A stretch of 64,000 nt of DNA. Source: Saturnia japonica. Taxonomy: Eukaryota > Arthropoda > Insecta > Lepidoptera > Saturniidae. A program made the position numbers and the translations under genes. The stretch is from the NCBI GenBank assembly GCA_033032175.1, contig CM065309.1, positions 9,734,001 through 9,798,000 of the forward strand, in the 5' to 3' direction. Below are positions 25,081 through 37,690 of this stretch, piece after piece. The notes beneath the pieces are model-generated. The model saw only the letters and a list, made by a program, of their open reading frames with translations, was not told where the DNA came from and ran no database searches. Each line of letters starts with the position of its first letter. Position 1 is the stretch's first letter.

Positions 25081-28000
25081 TTAAGTAAATACAAACAAAT
25101 ATTGCGGATAAATGTATATTTTTATTATTCAGTAAATTATTACATTTAAAAAAGTAAATAATGTACAAACAAATCGTAAAATTAACAATCGTATCGTATA
25201 TGTTAACATAGTAATTAATAACTTAATGCTTAAAAAAGTCTTTAAACTTAAGTAAAATTAATAATTCTCAAATAATAGTCTATCTATAAATAAAATTTCA
25301 TCGAATAAGAAAAAAAAAATTTAAGTACTCAAAAAATACCACTTCTTCTACTAAAGGAGAAATACAGAGAGAGTAACATTTTTGAAACCAGTGTATCGAG
25401 ATCTGTAGGTCTGAATATTTACCCTTATTCCATAGATATTATAAGACTAAACTATATTCCCCAATCATAATCAAAGCAAAACTAATTTAATAAAAAACCA
25501 AAAAAGTCAGTTTTTCCTATATCTATTAATTTTTTTGCATTTTTGTACTTTTCCTTAGCACGGTAAAATAATTTAATCATTAACAGGTGTTCGCGACTTT
25601 GCGTAAAAATGTTTTTATTCCAGGGGAACCATGTTACAAAGTTGATCTTTTTATTTTTTAAAAGCATTTTTATTATACTGTTTACCTTCTACAAAAAACA
25701 TAATTATATGCAGTCTAGCCCGTATTTCTTTAGTTTTGGTTTCGAAGATTACATTCAATTTATCACCGAAAACCACAAGAAATACACAGATTCGTTGAAA
25801 TGACTCACGCGCACCACCTATTGTAGGTACGTTGATGGTACTATGTCAGAAACTTACACTGCTTATACTTATAATACACAAGTGTCAACAACAATATAAA
25901 ATTTCAATTCAATCATATGAACGGTGCGCGAACACAGAACACAATCACAAATATTTATTTTGATATACTTACTACAATAAGTATATATAAGGCAAACAAT
26001 CATAAGTCACATTTAGCTAATAATTCAGCAGACACGTTCAAAGTGTCACTTTTAACACTTTAGTACGTAATAGTGTAAAATTCTGAGTAGAATTTTATTT
26101 CATGTTTGGAAAAAGGTTAATATAACAATTTTTTGTTACAAAATAGATCATTAAAAGTATGAATTGTTCATAAAGAAATAATGGACTTAGGATAGTATAC
26201 GTCCCGTATACAGTTAAATCCTCTGTTTTTATTATGTTCTATCTAAATGCATAATTTTTCGTATATTGTCATCATTGTGAATTAAAATGCATATCTACTA
26301 CTATCACAGAGATTCATTTAATCATTAATAACGATTTGGTCCAAGTGAAAATGTTTTACTATTCCTCAATTAACTTCGTATTAAGATTGTCCTTTTTTTG
26401 AACTTCAAGATGACTTATTTTCGTAAAATCAAAAAATATATCATACCAAACCAATTTGTCTACTATTTTGGTACAAAATATTATATACAATAAATAAATA
26501 ATATCTTATTGGTTCTGATAATTTATACAAAAATGTATAAAATTATAGGTACATAAGAATTCTCCTACTGAATACCTTTGAAGAAACCGCAACACATTTA
26601 GTATAGTTGTTTCGGATACGTTCTAATGAGCATATAGGTAGGTACCTACAATCTACATAAGCATATATTGCGTGACAAGACCGGCTACTTTGTTTTATCA
26701 TTTTGTGAAGCACTCAAATTGTTCCCAAGCACCATAATAATTTCTAAATAATTAGTACAAATAACCTTCAAAGTCATGTGGCAATTATTCAGATATTTTT
26801 TAATTGTTGTTGATTTATAATTTTTATATAACACGAAACAAAAACAATAAACAAATGAAGTATTGTTTTTCGAACAATGACCTAAATATTGTATTATTTG
26901 AATATACTACTCCAATAATAACAAAATATAAAAAGAAACATGATCATAAAATATCCGAAGTACATCATTTATGAACCAATGATACAATGTAATAAAATCT
27001 ATTGTCATGGATTAATCAATATAACTATCTAATGTATATCAAAAGTTTTAGGCCAGAAAGTAAAATATTTACTGTGCCTTTAAAACGAACAATTTCCAAC
27101 AATGATGCCTATAAATAGTTAGGTGTACTCTATCTATGGCACGTGTAATACAATTGGCATATCATGTCTTTAATTTCTCGCTCTTGTATCTCAAAGACTC
27201 AAAATGATATATTTTTTTTAATTTCATATATTTCATAAACATAAAGGTATTTATTTCTACAAATGTTTCTATGATATAATTAACTTAAAAAAATTTTTAA
27301 TGCTGTAACTATGATTTCATATGACTTATTTTTAGATACAAAGTTGAGAAAGTAACACAATGATGTGCCTTATATCAGTAGGACTTAACAAAAAAGCAAA
27401 TCAAAATTACCACACTAATTAAATTTGAAAGAACATTTATATTGCAAAGATTTATATATATGTGAGGCTTCCACATCATCACTACAAATCCAGTTCAGAA
27501 AATTATTTTTTGCAACAATTAAAATTTTTGTCTGTGCTTATTTCAGTGCAATATTTGTTTACTTTTATGTTAAGTCCTGCCATAGTCTTAATAGTTCTGC
27601 TGGCACAAATTTTAGTAATACTGATAAATGATAACATATTGTACTTAATTTTCAACATGGAACTAACAGTTACGTTCATTAGTGCAATAGTTAAAAAGGA
27701 CGGCTCCATTAAAATATCACGAATTTTTCATTCTATTCCTTAATAAGTAATTAAAAAATTCTTAAAAATGGAATGTCTAAAATAGTGATTGTAAAAATTG
27801 ATATAATTCTTATTCATTTGTAATAACTACCATTTTAAGTACATGATTCCAAGTTGTTTCTTAAGATATAAATATAGTATCTTAAATTAAGTAAATATAA
27901 ATATATTTATAATTAATAAAAATCCTTAACATAATTGCTGGTCTGAAATGTAAATGTGATATCATCTCACTTTAGGTTTCTAACGAAACTTCGAAAGCGA

Positions 28001-28523
28001 GACAAACTACAATTAAAAGTCTAGCAGTGTTGTTGAAGAAGATATATGATGAAGATATATTCATATGATATGTGCACAGTGTAGGGATGAGGCCCTAAAT
28101 CTCAAGTTACTGAATAACTTCAGAGCACCTCGTTTAAAATATGTGTCACAGTCATCATAGTTGCAAACATTATAAGCATATAATAATATAACTTTAGTAA
28201 TATTTATAATACATCAATATTTATAATTTTTAACTATTTATAGGATATGAAAATCCTACTCAATCAAATCTCTATAATAATATATAATTGTACATTGATT
28301 TCCGTATTTTTAATATCTTTTATAAGTAATGTTATATCTATATAATTTTAAGACATTCATTTAAATGCAAATAAAAGGCACATTTTCTACATTAAAGTAA
28401 CTATTCGAATTTTATCTTTAAAATTTTATAATAAAAATTTCATTTCTATAATTTCAGATAAATCTCTACTTAAAAATAAGATATAACGAGTAGGTATATG
28501 ATAATTAAATTCATGATATAAAT
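25081..28523 (-). other. AT-rich unique region downstream of yurt, possible long 3' UTR
   Basis: No repeat family, RNA gene or recognisable exon is visible for 3.4 kb. The stretch follows the yurt stop codon directly, and several TTTATT words (AATAAA on the minus strand) occur, including one near 25110. Whether this is transcribed cannot be decided from sequence alone. Confidence 0.35.
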
Positions 28524-30527
28524 CTACAACTGTGTAGTTATTACTGATTTACGATGAATAATAGTAATTTCTTTTTCACCAATTCCAGATGGAGAACTTG
28601 GTTCTGAAGTAACAAGCCATGGTGATAGAGAGGAAATGGGCTGTGATTTAGGCACTATATCCTCTTTCTTTTCAATAAGTTTTGGTGATGCCATCTTAGT
28701 TTGTGTATGAGGTGGTTCAACTACTACAATAGAAACATATTGAGAATTATTTTGATTTGTTGATGAAGGCTCATTCAAAATTTTAGGTGAAGGTATAGAT
28801 GGTATGGATAAATTAATGTTTGTTGACTCATTAATTATTTTCACTTCATTTTCACGAGCTTTTAAAATATTATTACATTTCAATTGGCCAGGTGGAAGAG
28901 TTTTTGTAGATGATGAATAGCATTTAGCTTGATTGTTAGGTAATTTTTTTTCTCCTGCAGCATCAAGTTGATCTTTCTTTGCTTCATTTTTAGAATCATC
29001 ATTATTCAATTTCTCTTTCACAAGGCTCATCAAGAGATCATTCAGAGGATTTGATTCTGTAACAGGGGAGCAATTACAAGATGGTTTGCTGATAACAAGT
29101 TGAGTCAAGTTATTCTTCTTTTCCTCACTTATTTTATCTACTTTAAACAGAACTTTGTTGCTGATTGCATCATCTTTAGATATCATAACCTCTTCAGATA
29201 GTTCATCATTCAGAAGCTTCTTAGAGCAAGAAGGTTCATTGATGTCACTGTCCATCAGAGAAGATTTCTGTGATTTTGCACTACTCTTTCTAGACAAAGT
29301 GCCAACATCAGTAACAGGTATTACAGTATCAGGACTTGTACTTAGTGTTTCATTATTTGTGTCTGATTGTGCAGATGCTTCAGTTTTAGTGACATGAACT
29401 TGTTTTTCACGTTCTCTTAAAACATGACTTTGTCTTCTAGCAAAACGCTGACTAGGTCTTCTCTCAAATTGTACAGTTCGGCGAGCTCGATTCTGTTGTG
29501 TTGTTTGATATTCTGTCTTACCAGAATACTGGAATCTTGAACCCATTCTGAAGAAATTCTGTCGAGCTGATGGTCCTTTGACTGGAGCTCGTAAGCGGAA
29601 GAAAGTGTGATGTTCAACAGCACATTTCCATAGATGTTTGCAAGCTTTTTCATTATGTAACCTAAACACAAAAGTGTGTTCTTGTTCACGACCCTGATCA
29701 TCATCTTCTACTACAACAAGGGTTAATTTCTTTTTCTTAAAATCTAATTTACTTATTTTAGGCCAAAAGAAAAGTCCAATTTTTTGAGGCCCTTCAAACA
29801 CAAGAATGCCTGTAGGTGTCAAACCCAGGTGATATTCACATCCATCTTTACCAAGGACAATGTGCATATCAACACCATACATTTCAAGCCACTTAGCTTT
29901 GTTAAGATAGTTTACTTCAGCTTGCGCTGGAGTAAGACCTTTGCATTTTTTATATTCTTCCAATATTTCAATTTCCATTTCTTCAGTTTGGTTAGGTACA
30001 AATCTAAACTCCGAAACCGTAGCAGGTGTATGAATAGTGTCATCAAAATCTCCAAGTTCAGATTGCAATGCCAAAGCAGCTAGTTCTACTGCTGTAGAAT
30101 GTGGACACTCAAGCTTACTCTCTAAGATATCTTTTTTTAATTGCAAGAAGAATTGATATCTAGTTAATTCTTCACGTAAATTGTTTGGTTCTGATGAATA
30201 AAATTTCACCTTCAACCTCAATGTATATGGAGGGCCAATTTTGACTTGCTTTTTTATTGTTTTAGTTGGATCCAGCCAATGTTTAACATTATTTGTATCA
30301 GTAAATTGGAGCCCAAAATAATCTTTTTCTATCAAGTCTAAGGAATAGAATACTTGTTCATAGAGATCTCCAGCACTAGCTTTTTTTGACAGGTTAATAG
30401 ATAAATCAGTTTCATCAAGTAACATTACCTTACATTGTATAAAATTTTTGTTGCTTGAAGTTTTTTGTCCTTGTTTGTTGCGGTTTTGGCTTGATGACCG
30501 ACCTCTCCTGCTCAAAAACCGTAACAT
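28524..30527 (-). CDS. yrt: Yurt / EPB41L5-type FERM protein
   Basis: 667 residues in one exon. The FERM domain spans about residues 30-313 (F1 from [18 protein letters not shown]2 with [19 protein letters not shown] and [15 protein letters not shown]3 with [19 protein letters not shown] and HTFVFRL...[12 protein letters not shown]). The FERM-adjacent region follows ([28 protein letters not shown], 329-360), then a long low-complexity serine-rich tail. The protein ends TTQL, a plausible class I PDZ-binding terminus. Yurt proteins bind Crumbs, restrict the apical membrane and support septate junctions in epithelia (family knowledge). The start is the ATG at 30527: an in-frame extension to 30557 would need GTG and crosses a splice acceptor (AG at 30541-30540). 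An untranslated first exon therefore lies upstream, not located here. Having no intron in a 2-kb FERM gene is notable. Confidence 0.92.
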   Translation of the reverse strand: MLRFLSRRGRSSSQNRNKQGQKTSSNKNFIQCKVMLLDETDLSINLSKKASAGDLYEQVFYSLDLIEKDYFGLQFTDTNNVKHWLDPTKTIKKQVKIGPPYTLRLKVKFYSSEPNNLREELTRYQFFLQLKKDILESKLECPHSTAVELAALALQSELGDFDDTIHTPATVSEFRFVPNQTEEMEIEILEEYKKCKGLTPAQAEVNYLNKAKWLEMYGVDMHIVLGKDGCEYHLGLTPTGILVFEGPQKIGLFFWPKISKLDFKKKKLTLVVVEDDDQGREQEHTFVFRLHNEKACKHLWKCAVEHHTFFRLRAPVKGPSARQNFFRMGSRFQYSGKTEYQTTQQNRARRTVQFERRPSQRFARRQSHVLREREKQVHVTKTEASAQSDTNNETLSTSPDTVIPVTDVGTLSRKSSAKSQKSSLMDSDINEPSCSKKLLNDELSEEVMISKDDAISNKVLFKVDKISEEKKNNLTQLVISKPSCNCSPVTESNPLNDLLMSLVKEKLNNDDSKNEAKKDQLDAAGEKKLPNNQAKCYSSSTKTLPPGQLKCNNILKARENEVKIINESTNINLSIPSIPSPKILNEPSSTNQNNSQYVSIVVVEPPHTQTKMASPKLIEKKEDIVPKSQPISSLSPWLVTSEPSSPSGIGEKEITIIHRKSVITTQL

Positions 30528-31932
30528 TTTTATAGCTGCCTGGAACAAAACAGGCACTTTGTTTATAAGTTTTTACATCTTAAAAGGTCACTGAAAAGCA
30601 TTTCGAGGCATCAACAAATTGACAAATTACTAATAAATTATAGTGAATTTTACTAAAGGTAGGTGGTTAGTTTAGACTGTGCCCTGGCCTATTTCCATAT
30701 GGCTACTTTTTAGTTTATAATAGTAACTATTTGAATTAATAAACATCTGTATATGAACAACCACATATTTTTATTTTGTAGGAAATACAGTTATATAATG
30801 ATAATTATATTATATATAACCTGGTATAGTAAGATTATGTTAGCAATATTCTTAAAATTAAACAATAATCAAGAAGTACTAGTATAGATGTAAAAAGGTG
30901 GAACCCTACTTTTAGACAAAAATATTTTCAATAATTGTATCTATACATTGTTTTCTCTATATAAAAAAGTTATTTCCGAGGGTCCTACATGCAGGATGAT
31001 TAATTAACTAGAAGTGAAAAAAAAAACCAAAAATGGTTTAATTCATCTTTCACACTTTGACCATGAATGCATAAATATTTTAGGTATCATTAGTATTACT
31101 AACAAGCTTTACTTGTATATTTTTCATTGATAATTTGAGAATTCATTTGAGAAAAATAAATAATGATATCAATTTTTCAACTTTTAACAGTAGTATGAGT
31201 ATAACACGGAAAACTAGTCTACAAGTGACAAACAAGCTGTATTAAGAATGTTACTACAAACTTTGTAACAAAAAATCATAATAAATATTGCATTATTTAT
31301 CAGTATAAAAATTGTGGATTTTCATTCATAATGTAATTACTTTGTATTGTTTACTATAATATACAATTTGTAGGTATGAAATGATCAACGATTAACTAAG
31401 CCAGATCAAGTTTTAAATTTTAATCATTCTTTTAATTTTGTCACCCCGGCCCAGGCCTCACGGCTCACAGGCCTAAGCTTAAATCAGTCAATAATTAAGG
31501 GATTATCCATTCTGTCCATTCGTGAGTCACTCACTGACCTGTTAATAATACACAAAAAATTGTTTGTGTACTTTCACCCAATGTAAATTGTTTAAGCTGA
31601 TAAAAATAACTATAATATAATAACTCCGTAGATATCTACAGGTTGCGAATGTTTAACGTTCAACGGTAATAATAAAACTGGTTTTAGAAATAAGCTAAGA
31701 AGTCTTCATTTGCTCATAAAACTCATAATATGATATTTTAAACATGATCTCTAGTCGTAATACTGTAATAATTAATATTATTTTATAAACCTTTGGGAAA
31801 CATAACTTACAGACAAATATGTAGTTTCTTAAAACATTTAGTAAAAAATATCACAATTTATATCATACGCCTACTCCTGCCCACAGAACACAGAATATAA
31901 CACAGACTATTTAATGTAGAATATAAGATAAC
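30528..31932. other. Intergenic/5' intron region of yurt, nothing recognised
   Basis: AT-rich unique-looking sequence. It should contain the 5' UTR intron and possibly the promoter of yurt. A short GC-rich patch at 31440-31480 resembles part of 35366-35440. No exon can be assigned. Confidence 0.3.
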
Positions 31933-32074
31933 TAGACGTGGGCGTTATATAACGTCACTAGTTTGATACAATAACTAGCTACGCGACCATGTAACCGGAT
32001 CACTAGTTTCGAGTCAGATTCAAAGAAGTGATTTTTGTAAATGCGTTACTGTTACTGTGTTTGTTGGATGTAAG

Positions 32075-33141
32075 CAGTGTTGCCAACACTGGATTTACAA
32101 AGAGAGCTAGAAGGTTATGAAAAAAGAGCTAAATAAAAAAGTATATGGAAATAACATTTTAATCAATAGTTTATACTGGAACATAAGACAAACAAAGATC
32201 TTAACATAAACCATAATGTCTAATAGTCTTAAAAGATAATGCAAATAAGTATATAAACGAAGAATTTTTAGACAGAATTTCTAAGTTCTAAAACAGTATT
32301 TAAAAAATGTCAAACGTCAGACAAAATATGATTAATTATGGTCATCAGAACAATCATTTATTAAATTTATCAATGCTATTCCACTTGTGCTTGGTTCTTT
32401 TTCATTCGCCCTTGAGTTTTCGTTAGGTACCATTGTGCCTATTGTTTTAATACATCTTTGGTAAGTTCGTAGCTGTGACAGCATTTTTTGACTCATCGTA
32501 ATCCTGACCTAATAGTCAGAATTGCATTGGTGGTGTAATTTTGAATGCTGTTTCGGGATTTATTCTTGATAATATTAAGCTGACTAAATACCCTTTCAAC
32601 TTCATCTTAAGACCAGGGTAAAGAAATCATTGAAAGAGCGAAAGAACACAATTTTTTAAAGGATTCATGTCAGCAGCATCTTTGTATAGTAAAACAGCAG
32701 ACCAAAATGGTATCGTGTTATAGTTTCAGAAAATCATTCTCCTCGGAATTTTTGTGAGTATGGCTTACTCGATGACATTTTGCGCGTTACACCTGTCTAT
32801 ATCAATATTAAATGATTCAAGTTAAAGCTACACAAAAAAATACGGTAATTCTCGTAGATTACGATAGGTTTCCAGGGAATGCCCCACGGATCGCTACTTT
32901 AATTTCTTTATATTTATAGACAATAGATGCAGGCTAGCTAGTAATGGATGCGTTCAATTTTCATAACAGATTCGGATACACGCGTAAAAAATTGATGAGA
33001 AAATTATAACGATTTTTTAAGGTATGGAATAAAACTAAAATTCTATGAAAAAGAGCTATGGAGCTAAATACCTTTTTTTGGGGATAACACATTACAAATA
33101 GAGCCGAGTTTAGCTTTAAAAGAGCTAAATCGGCAACACTG
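32075..33141 (-). mobile_element. Second hAT family, decayed copy
   Basis: Ends CAGTGTTGCCAACACTGG at 32075 and, inverted, CAGTGTTGCCGATTTAGC at 33141. Flanks GATGTAAG (32067-32074) and GGTGTGAG (33142-33149) match at 6 of 8 bases, an old target duplication. The minus strand encodes a hAT dimerisation remnant around 32500-32610 (DEVERVFSQLNIIKNKSRNS). Different inverted repeats show that it is not the family at 20215-24188. Stops throughout. Confidence 0.75.
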
Positions 33142-33443
33142 GGTGTGAGTAGTTGAGCGAGAGCGAGAGTTGACTATCGGTCTGTCAATTGCACAGCGTT
33201 ACATTTATTCCGCATCGCACCTACCGGCCGGCCAAGTGACCGAGATGGATGATCGAAAGTTTCTGAGTAAGCAAGAAAAGGTGATACGAATAAATCCAAA
33301 GTAATCCTAACGCGCAATATGGGACTATACGTTTGTAATTATTGATAAATGTAAATAAAAGTGCAAAAACAAATGACAGTGAGAACGTTGAAAAAGTGCA
33401 AATAAACTGTAAATACATGAAACGTGTAAATAAACTGTAAATA

Positions 33444-34698
33444 TTAGGTCTTTACCTATGAAATTGCAGTTTTGTATTTTTTGTTTGTATTAATCGAAGT
33501 AATCGCCCATGCAATCAATGCATCTTTGCCAGCGCAGTGGCAGTTTATTGATGCCCTTCTTAAAGATATCAGCTGGACGGGAGGCAACAAATTCTTCAAA
33601 GGCATTTTGTACTGCCTCTCGGGTATTGAATTTTTTTCCCGCCGAGGAGTTATCCAAATTCTGGAAAAAGTAGTAGTCTGTAGGCGCAAGGTCTGGTGAG
33701 TAGGGCGGATGACGAAGAACTTCCAACCCCAGTTCTTGCAACTTGGAGACCGTCTGCTGTGCAGTATAAGGTCGCGCGTTGTCATGCAGGAGCAGCGGAG
33801 ACGAGCGATTGACCAATGCTGGTTGGAGATGTGCCAGCTTCTCCATCATTGTGTTCAGTTCTTCCCAGTACATATCTGCAGTAATGCTCACCCCGTTTGG
33901 TAAGAAGCTGTGATGAATCACACCGGCGCTAGACCACCAAACAGTGACCATCACTTTTCTAGGGGTAAGTTTTCGTTTAGGGCTTTGTTTAGGTGCTGAA
34001 TCAGGATCCAACCAACTTGCTAAGCGCTTGCGGTTATCAAACAGAATCCATTTTTCATCGCAGGTAACAATGCGGTTCAAAATTCCTTCATTTGTGTATC
34101 TGTTGAGCAGTGCAAGACACGTCTCGACGCGTACTTCGCGCTGGCGATCATTGAGTTCGTGGGGCACCCATTTGTCAAGCTTTTTTACCCTGCCAATTTG
34201 ACGCAAATGGACCAATATTGTTTTGACGCTAACGTCGAAAGCTGCTGCTAATTCAGCCGTAGATTGTGTATCATCAACTTCCACAATCGCCTTTAATTCG
34301 TCATTGTCGACCAAAGTCTTCGGACGACCGCGAGGTTCATTTTTCAGGTCGAAATTCCCAGAACAGAAGCGAGCAAACCAATAACAGGTGGTGCGTTGGT
34401 TTGTAGTGTTAGCTCCGTAAGCGTCGTTGATGTTGCGTGCCGCTTGTGCCGCGTTGCTGCCACGACGGTACTCATATTACATAATTACTCGAATTTTTAA
34501 CGTATCCATGATGACAAAAAAGATTGAAATGCGATGAAAATGTAACACTAATCAATAAGCAAATGACTACTTTTGGAAAAGAATTCCATGTTTTTAAAAT
34601 AAAATTAATTTGAAATTAGAATTCTTAGCCAAACAAAAATTATTTGGATTTGAAATGACCAGTACTGCAGAACGGCAATTTCATAGATAAAGACCTAT
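33444..34698 (-). mobile_element. Mariner transposon, near full length
   Basis: TA target duplication at 33442-33443 and 34699-34700. Inverted repeats TTAGGTCTTTACCTATGAAATTGC and (from the right) ATAGGTCTTTATCTATGAAATTGC. The size of 1255 bp equals a standard mariner. It carries the transposase at 33490-34509. Confidence 0.92.
33490..34509 (-). pseudogene. Mariner transposase with one nonsense codon
   Basis: 339 codons from ATG 34509, the normal mariner length. In order: HTH region (RRGSNAAQAARNINDAYG, CYWFARF), the linker GRPKTL, WVPHEL, the first catalytic aspartate in TCDEKW, the second in LLLHDNARPYT, and the third in YSPDLAPTDYYFF (DD34D type). The only visible lesion is an in-frame TAA at codon 11 (34479-34477), after MDTLKIRVIM; 274 codons from 34314 onward read open. 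Few lesions suggest a fairly recent insertion, inferred without a consensus for comparison. Confidence 0.9.
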
Positions 34699-35365
34699 TA
34701 TCAATCAAATCAACTTTTAAATACGCTTGCATTAATAATTTTATTAAAATCATAGTTCCATATTAAACGATAATCAATCAATCAATCCTAAATATTTAAA
34801 TTTAATGCAGTCAGTCCTAAGCCTGCGTAAAGTATGAAGGGAAGTTAATTTATTGATTTAACTGTATAGCTATAAACACGTAGATAGGTACCTAGTGATT
34901 TAATTTATTTTCTTTTCGTGCGTAACTCTACCGTTGGTGAAGGTATTTATGAAAACAATCATAATAACGATTAAAAATAACTACTTACAAAAATCACTAC
35001 TTTCAAACCAGGTGCCACCAACAAAGTCACTGGTTTCGTTATATAGTGTTTTAAAATTAATTTTCGTTTCGTGTGTAACTGTATAGTTGGTGAAAATAGT
35101 TATGCAAACAATCACAGTAGTTGCATAAAAATAGCTAGTTATAAAAATTACTAGTTTTAAAACTGGTGACGCCGACCAAGTCACTGGTTTCGTTACGTTT
35201 CTTGAAAATGACGTAACGACCCATGTCTAAAGATAACTAGGGATGCTTCGATACTACTGACTACTCAATGGTATCATACCTTTTTATATGATAATAATAC
35301 TAATTGTATTAGTACTGACTATTAGTATGAAATGAAAACAGTGGTATCGAATAAATTGGCGTCAC

Positions 35366-35440
35366 AATATCACCCCCGCCCAGGCCCTTGCGGGCGTTTG
35401 ATTAATAGCGGCACGGGGCGGGTGAGCAGGCGGTGATATT
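35366..35440. repeat. Short GC-rich inverted repeat
   Basis: AATATCACC at 35366-35374 is the exact complement of GGTGATATT at 35432-35440, with further G/C-rich pairing inside (CCCGCC and GGCGGG). Possible foldback relic; function unknown. Confidence 0.45.
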
Positions 35441-35478
35441 TGATTGATAAATATAGTTTTGTGGACAACCGATAGTAA

Positions 35479-35480
<2 letters not shown>

Positions 35481-35516
<36 letters not shown>

Positions 35517-36596
35517 CTGACTACACTGTTAGCCTTAGGGGCCCTATCGTCAAACAGAGCCGCTGCGGCTTTTACAGCTTCACCGGACTTGGGGGCGAGC
35601 GCTTAGGGCACTCAGCCGCGAAAGTTTGTGACGACCCGCACGAGGGTGCCAGAGTGGCCGAACCTCGGCTCGGGCGGTCGTCGCGAATGCGAAAAGTCGC
35701 GATCTAACTAATTCCCTAATCTTAGGAGAATTCGAGCTAACTAATATATACTCATATGCACGTTCCCTCCTCCTGGGAGGAAGGAGTGGACCATGCGTAT
35801 GTGTATTTAATAATCGGAATGGTTTTTCTACACTAACTAGCGCAATAGTCTAACTAGCGCAAAAAAAGAAAAAAAAGGTCCCTTACAGAACCTATGTACC
35901 TGTGTGGTGTGCACGTGTGTGTGTTCATACGTGTGTAATGTTGTGTGTGGGTAACTAAGTGTTGCACGTATAGTGTCACTTTGTATCGCGCGGGCGGCTG
36001 CCTGACCCAAGGGCTTCACACCGAGGAACGGACCTAGGCTTGGGTTGCCGCTAGAGAGGGTGGACGTGACGGGTGTGCGGGAGCGAAGTTGACCGCCGTC
36101 CTCTGCGGAGAGAACGGTGGTTACGCGGGCGTGGGCGGTGGCACGCTCTGTTTGGAGAGACGGTGTCGGCGTAGAACGCGTTAGCTTTTTCGGTTTGGTC
36201 GGGCGGGTCAGTGAATATATTACGCGGCCGGCGTTTTCTCCGGCAGGCGTTGGGGTCGGGAACATAAGAAGCTGCCGCTTTTATTAAGGGGTTCGCGTGG
36301 TTCGACGCGGTGTCGAAATACGAGCGAGAAAGGTGTTTGGCATATGCATGTATCGAGGGAAGGTCCATATCTCTATGGAGATCCTCCATACGAACAAACC
36401 AGGGGGCACCGGTAAGGCGGTGAAGAAATTTGTTCTGGATAGCTTGTAAGCGTTCCCAGTTATAACTTGGCATATGTGCGAACGCAACGCAGCTATATGT
36501 CATGATCGGACGGATACACATCTTGTAGAGCGTAAGCTTGTGTCTCGTGGACATTTTGCTTGCAGCACATAACAGAGGATGCAGTCGGGCGAGGAA
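35481..36596 (-). mobile_element. Jockey-type LINE, 5' truncated, with target duplication
   Basis: Minus-strand retrotransposed copy: poly-T 35481-35512 is the poly-A tail, and GATAGTAACC flanks both ends (35471-35480 and 36597-36606). The frame from about 36596 down to 36051 encodes the post-RT part of a jockey-like polymerase (KLTLYKMCIRPIMTYSCVAF, IQNKFLHRLTGAPWFVR, HLSRSYFDTASNHANPLI). The remainder is 3' UTR, shared with 16425-16590 and 36655-36745. Confidence 0.88.
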
Positions 36597-36654
36597 GATA
36601 GTAACCTTTATCATCTCTATTTATCATAAAACCAGGGTCTCCAGATTCGGGGTT

Positions 36655-36745
36655 TTTTATTCAAGTCCGGTGAAGCTGCAAAAGCCTTCAGAGGTTCTAG
36701 GGACGGTAAGGCTAACAGTATAGTCAGTTCTAAAAAACAAAAAAA
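36655..36745 (+). mobile_element. Short jockey LINE 3' tail, plus orientation
   Basis: About 90 bp of the same 3' UTR as the neighbouring LINE, but on the opposite strand, ending GTCAGTTCT then an A-rich tail. It lies 50 bp from the 5' end of the minus-strand copy, so the two tails point away from each other. Confidence 0.7.
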
Positions 36746-36746
36746 T

Positions 36747-37690
36747 TGGGGCTTTTTTAAAAATAATGTCGCTGGAGAAACTTTGTGGAAACAAAAATTA
36801 TGGGGAAATTTTTGGGGAAGAAAATTTTGGCACAGGGAAATTTGGGGAAAAACTTTATCTGCATAGCCGTAATACCAATTACTATTTCTACTCAGGGTTC
36901 ACAACCTAAAGCATGGCAATTATCGTCTTCAGCTTCAAAATTATCGTATTTCCATGTATTGTACCAAAACTACCTTACTTTACCAATTTCTGCTCCAGAG
37001 GACATATTTTTTCAATTCAACAATATAAATTGTTAAAATTATTGTATTTTCTTATATTTGCTAACTTACAAGGGAATGCAATTGTCGTAAATGTACGATA
37101 CGTACACGTACGGTTGTAAACCCTGCTTCTGCTAATGCCATATCTGATATTTTAAGTCAACCTTCACATACTTATATTTGAAAATATTTACTGTTTTTTT
37201 TATAGTAGCTCGACAAATTTACTGTACTGTCTCTGTTGAAGATGTACTGTGTCTCTTTCTATTCAAATCCCCTTTCTTTTAACGTTCCTGGTTCAAAGCA
37301 GGTAATTATTACAGCAACGAGCAATGTAATGAATTCCTACGCAGTGTATAACAAATTATTGAAGACATTATTATTCTACTGTCATCTATCCATTATTATT
37401 GTTAATAATCGTAATAGTCGGCCGGCGTTACTGCAACGTGCGAATAAGCAAGTATTGTGTAGGTAACCTTAAGGACCTTTAGGTCTAAAAGGCGAGCTTT
37501 TCACGTTTCTCACACTCGACATTACCATGCGAATTAAGGTTTTTTCGAAGATACGATAACAACCTTTCCTATGTCATTCCCACAATTATGACGAGTCTAA
37601 CGACACCTCATATTCAGGGGAATATTTTTGGCCGTATTGGCAAATTTCGAAAATGCAATCTGGAGACCCTGCATAAAACTAAATTCCCCA
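36747..37690. other. Intergenic, no gene recognised
   Basis: AT-rich sequence with a few G-rich imperfect repeats at 36760-36860 (ggggaaa words). Open frames (36785-37466) are short and featureless. Confidence 0.3.

Larger units (their letters stand above)
31933..35229. mobile_element. hAT-like element with nested insertions and exact 8-bp duplication
   Basis: The ends are inverted repeats: TAGACGTGGGCGTTA at 31933 and, inward from 35229, TAGACATGGGTCGTTA. Both flanks carry AAGATAAC (31925-31932 and 35230-35237), an exact 8-bp target duplication as left by hAT transposases. Near the right end a subterminal unit of about 140 bp is tandemly duplicated (34910-35200, with GAAACCAGTGACTT on the minus strand), and part of it recurs inverted at 31995-32045. 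Without the two nested elements (32075-33141, 33444-34698) it would be about 1 kb, with no coding region seen, hence non-autonomous. Confidence 0.7.

Noticed and set aside
35640..35680. tRNA-like string 'gccagagtggccgaacc'
   Set aside because: No B box or cloverleaf around it; it lies in the 3' UTR of the jockey LINE.
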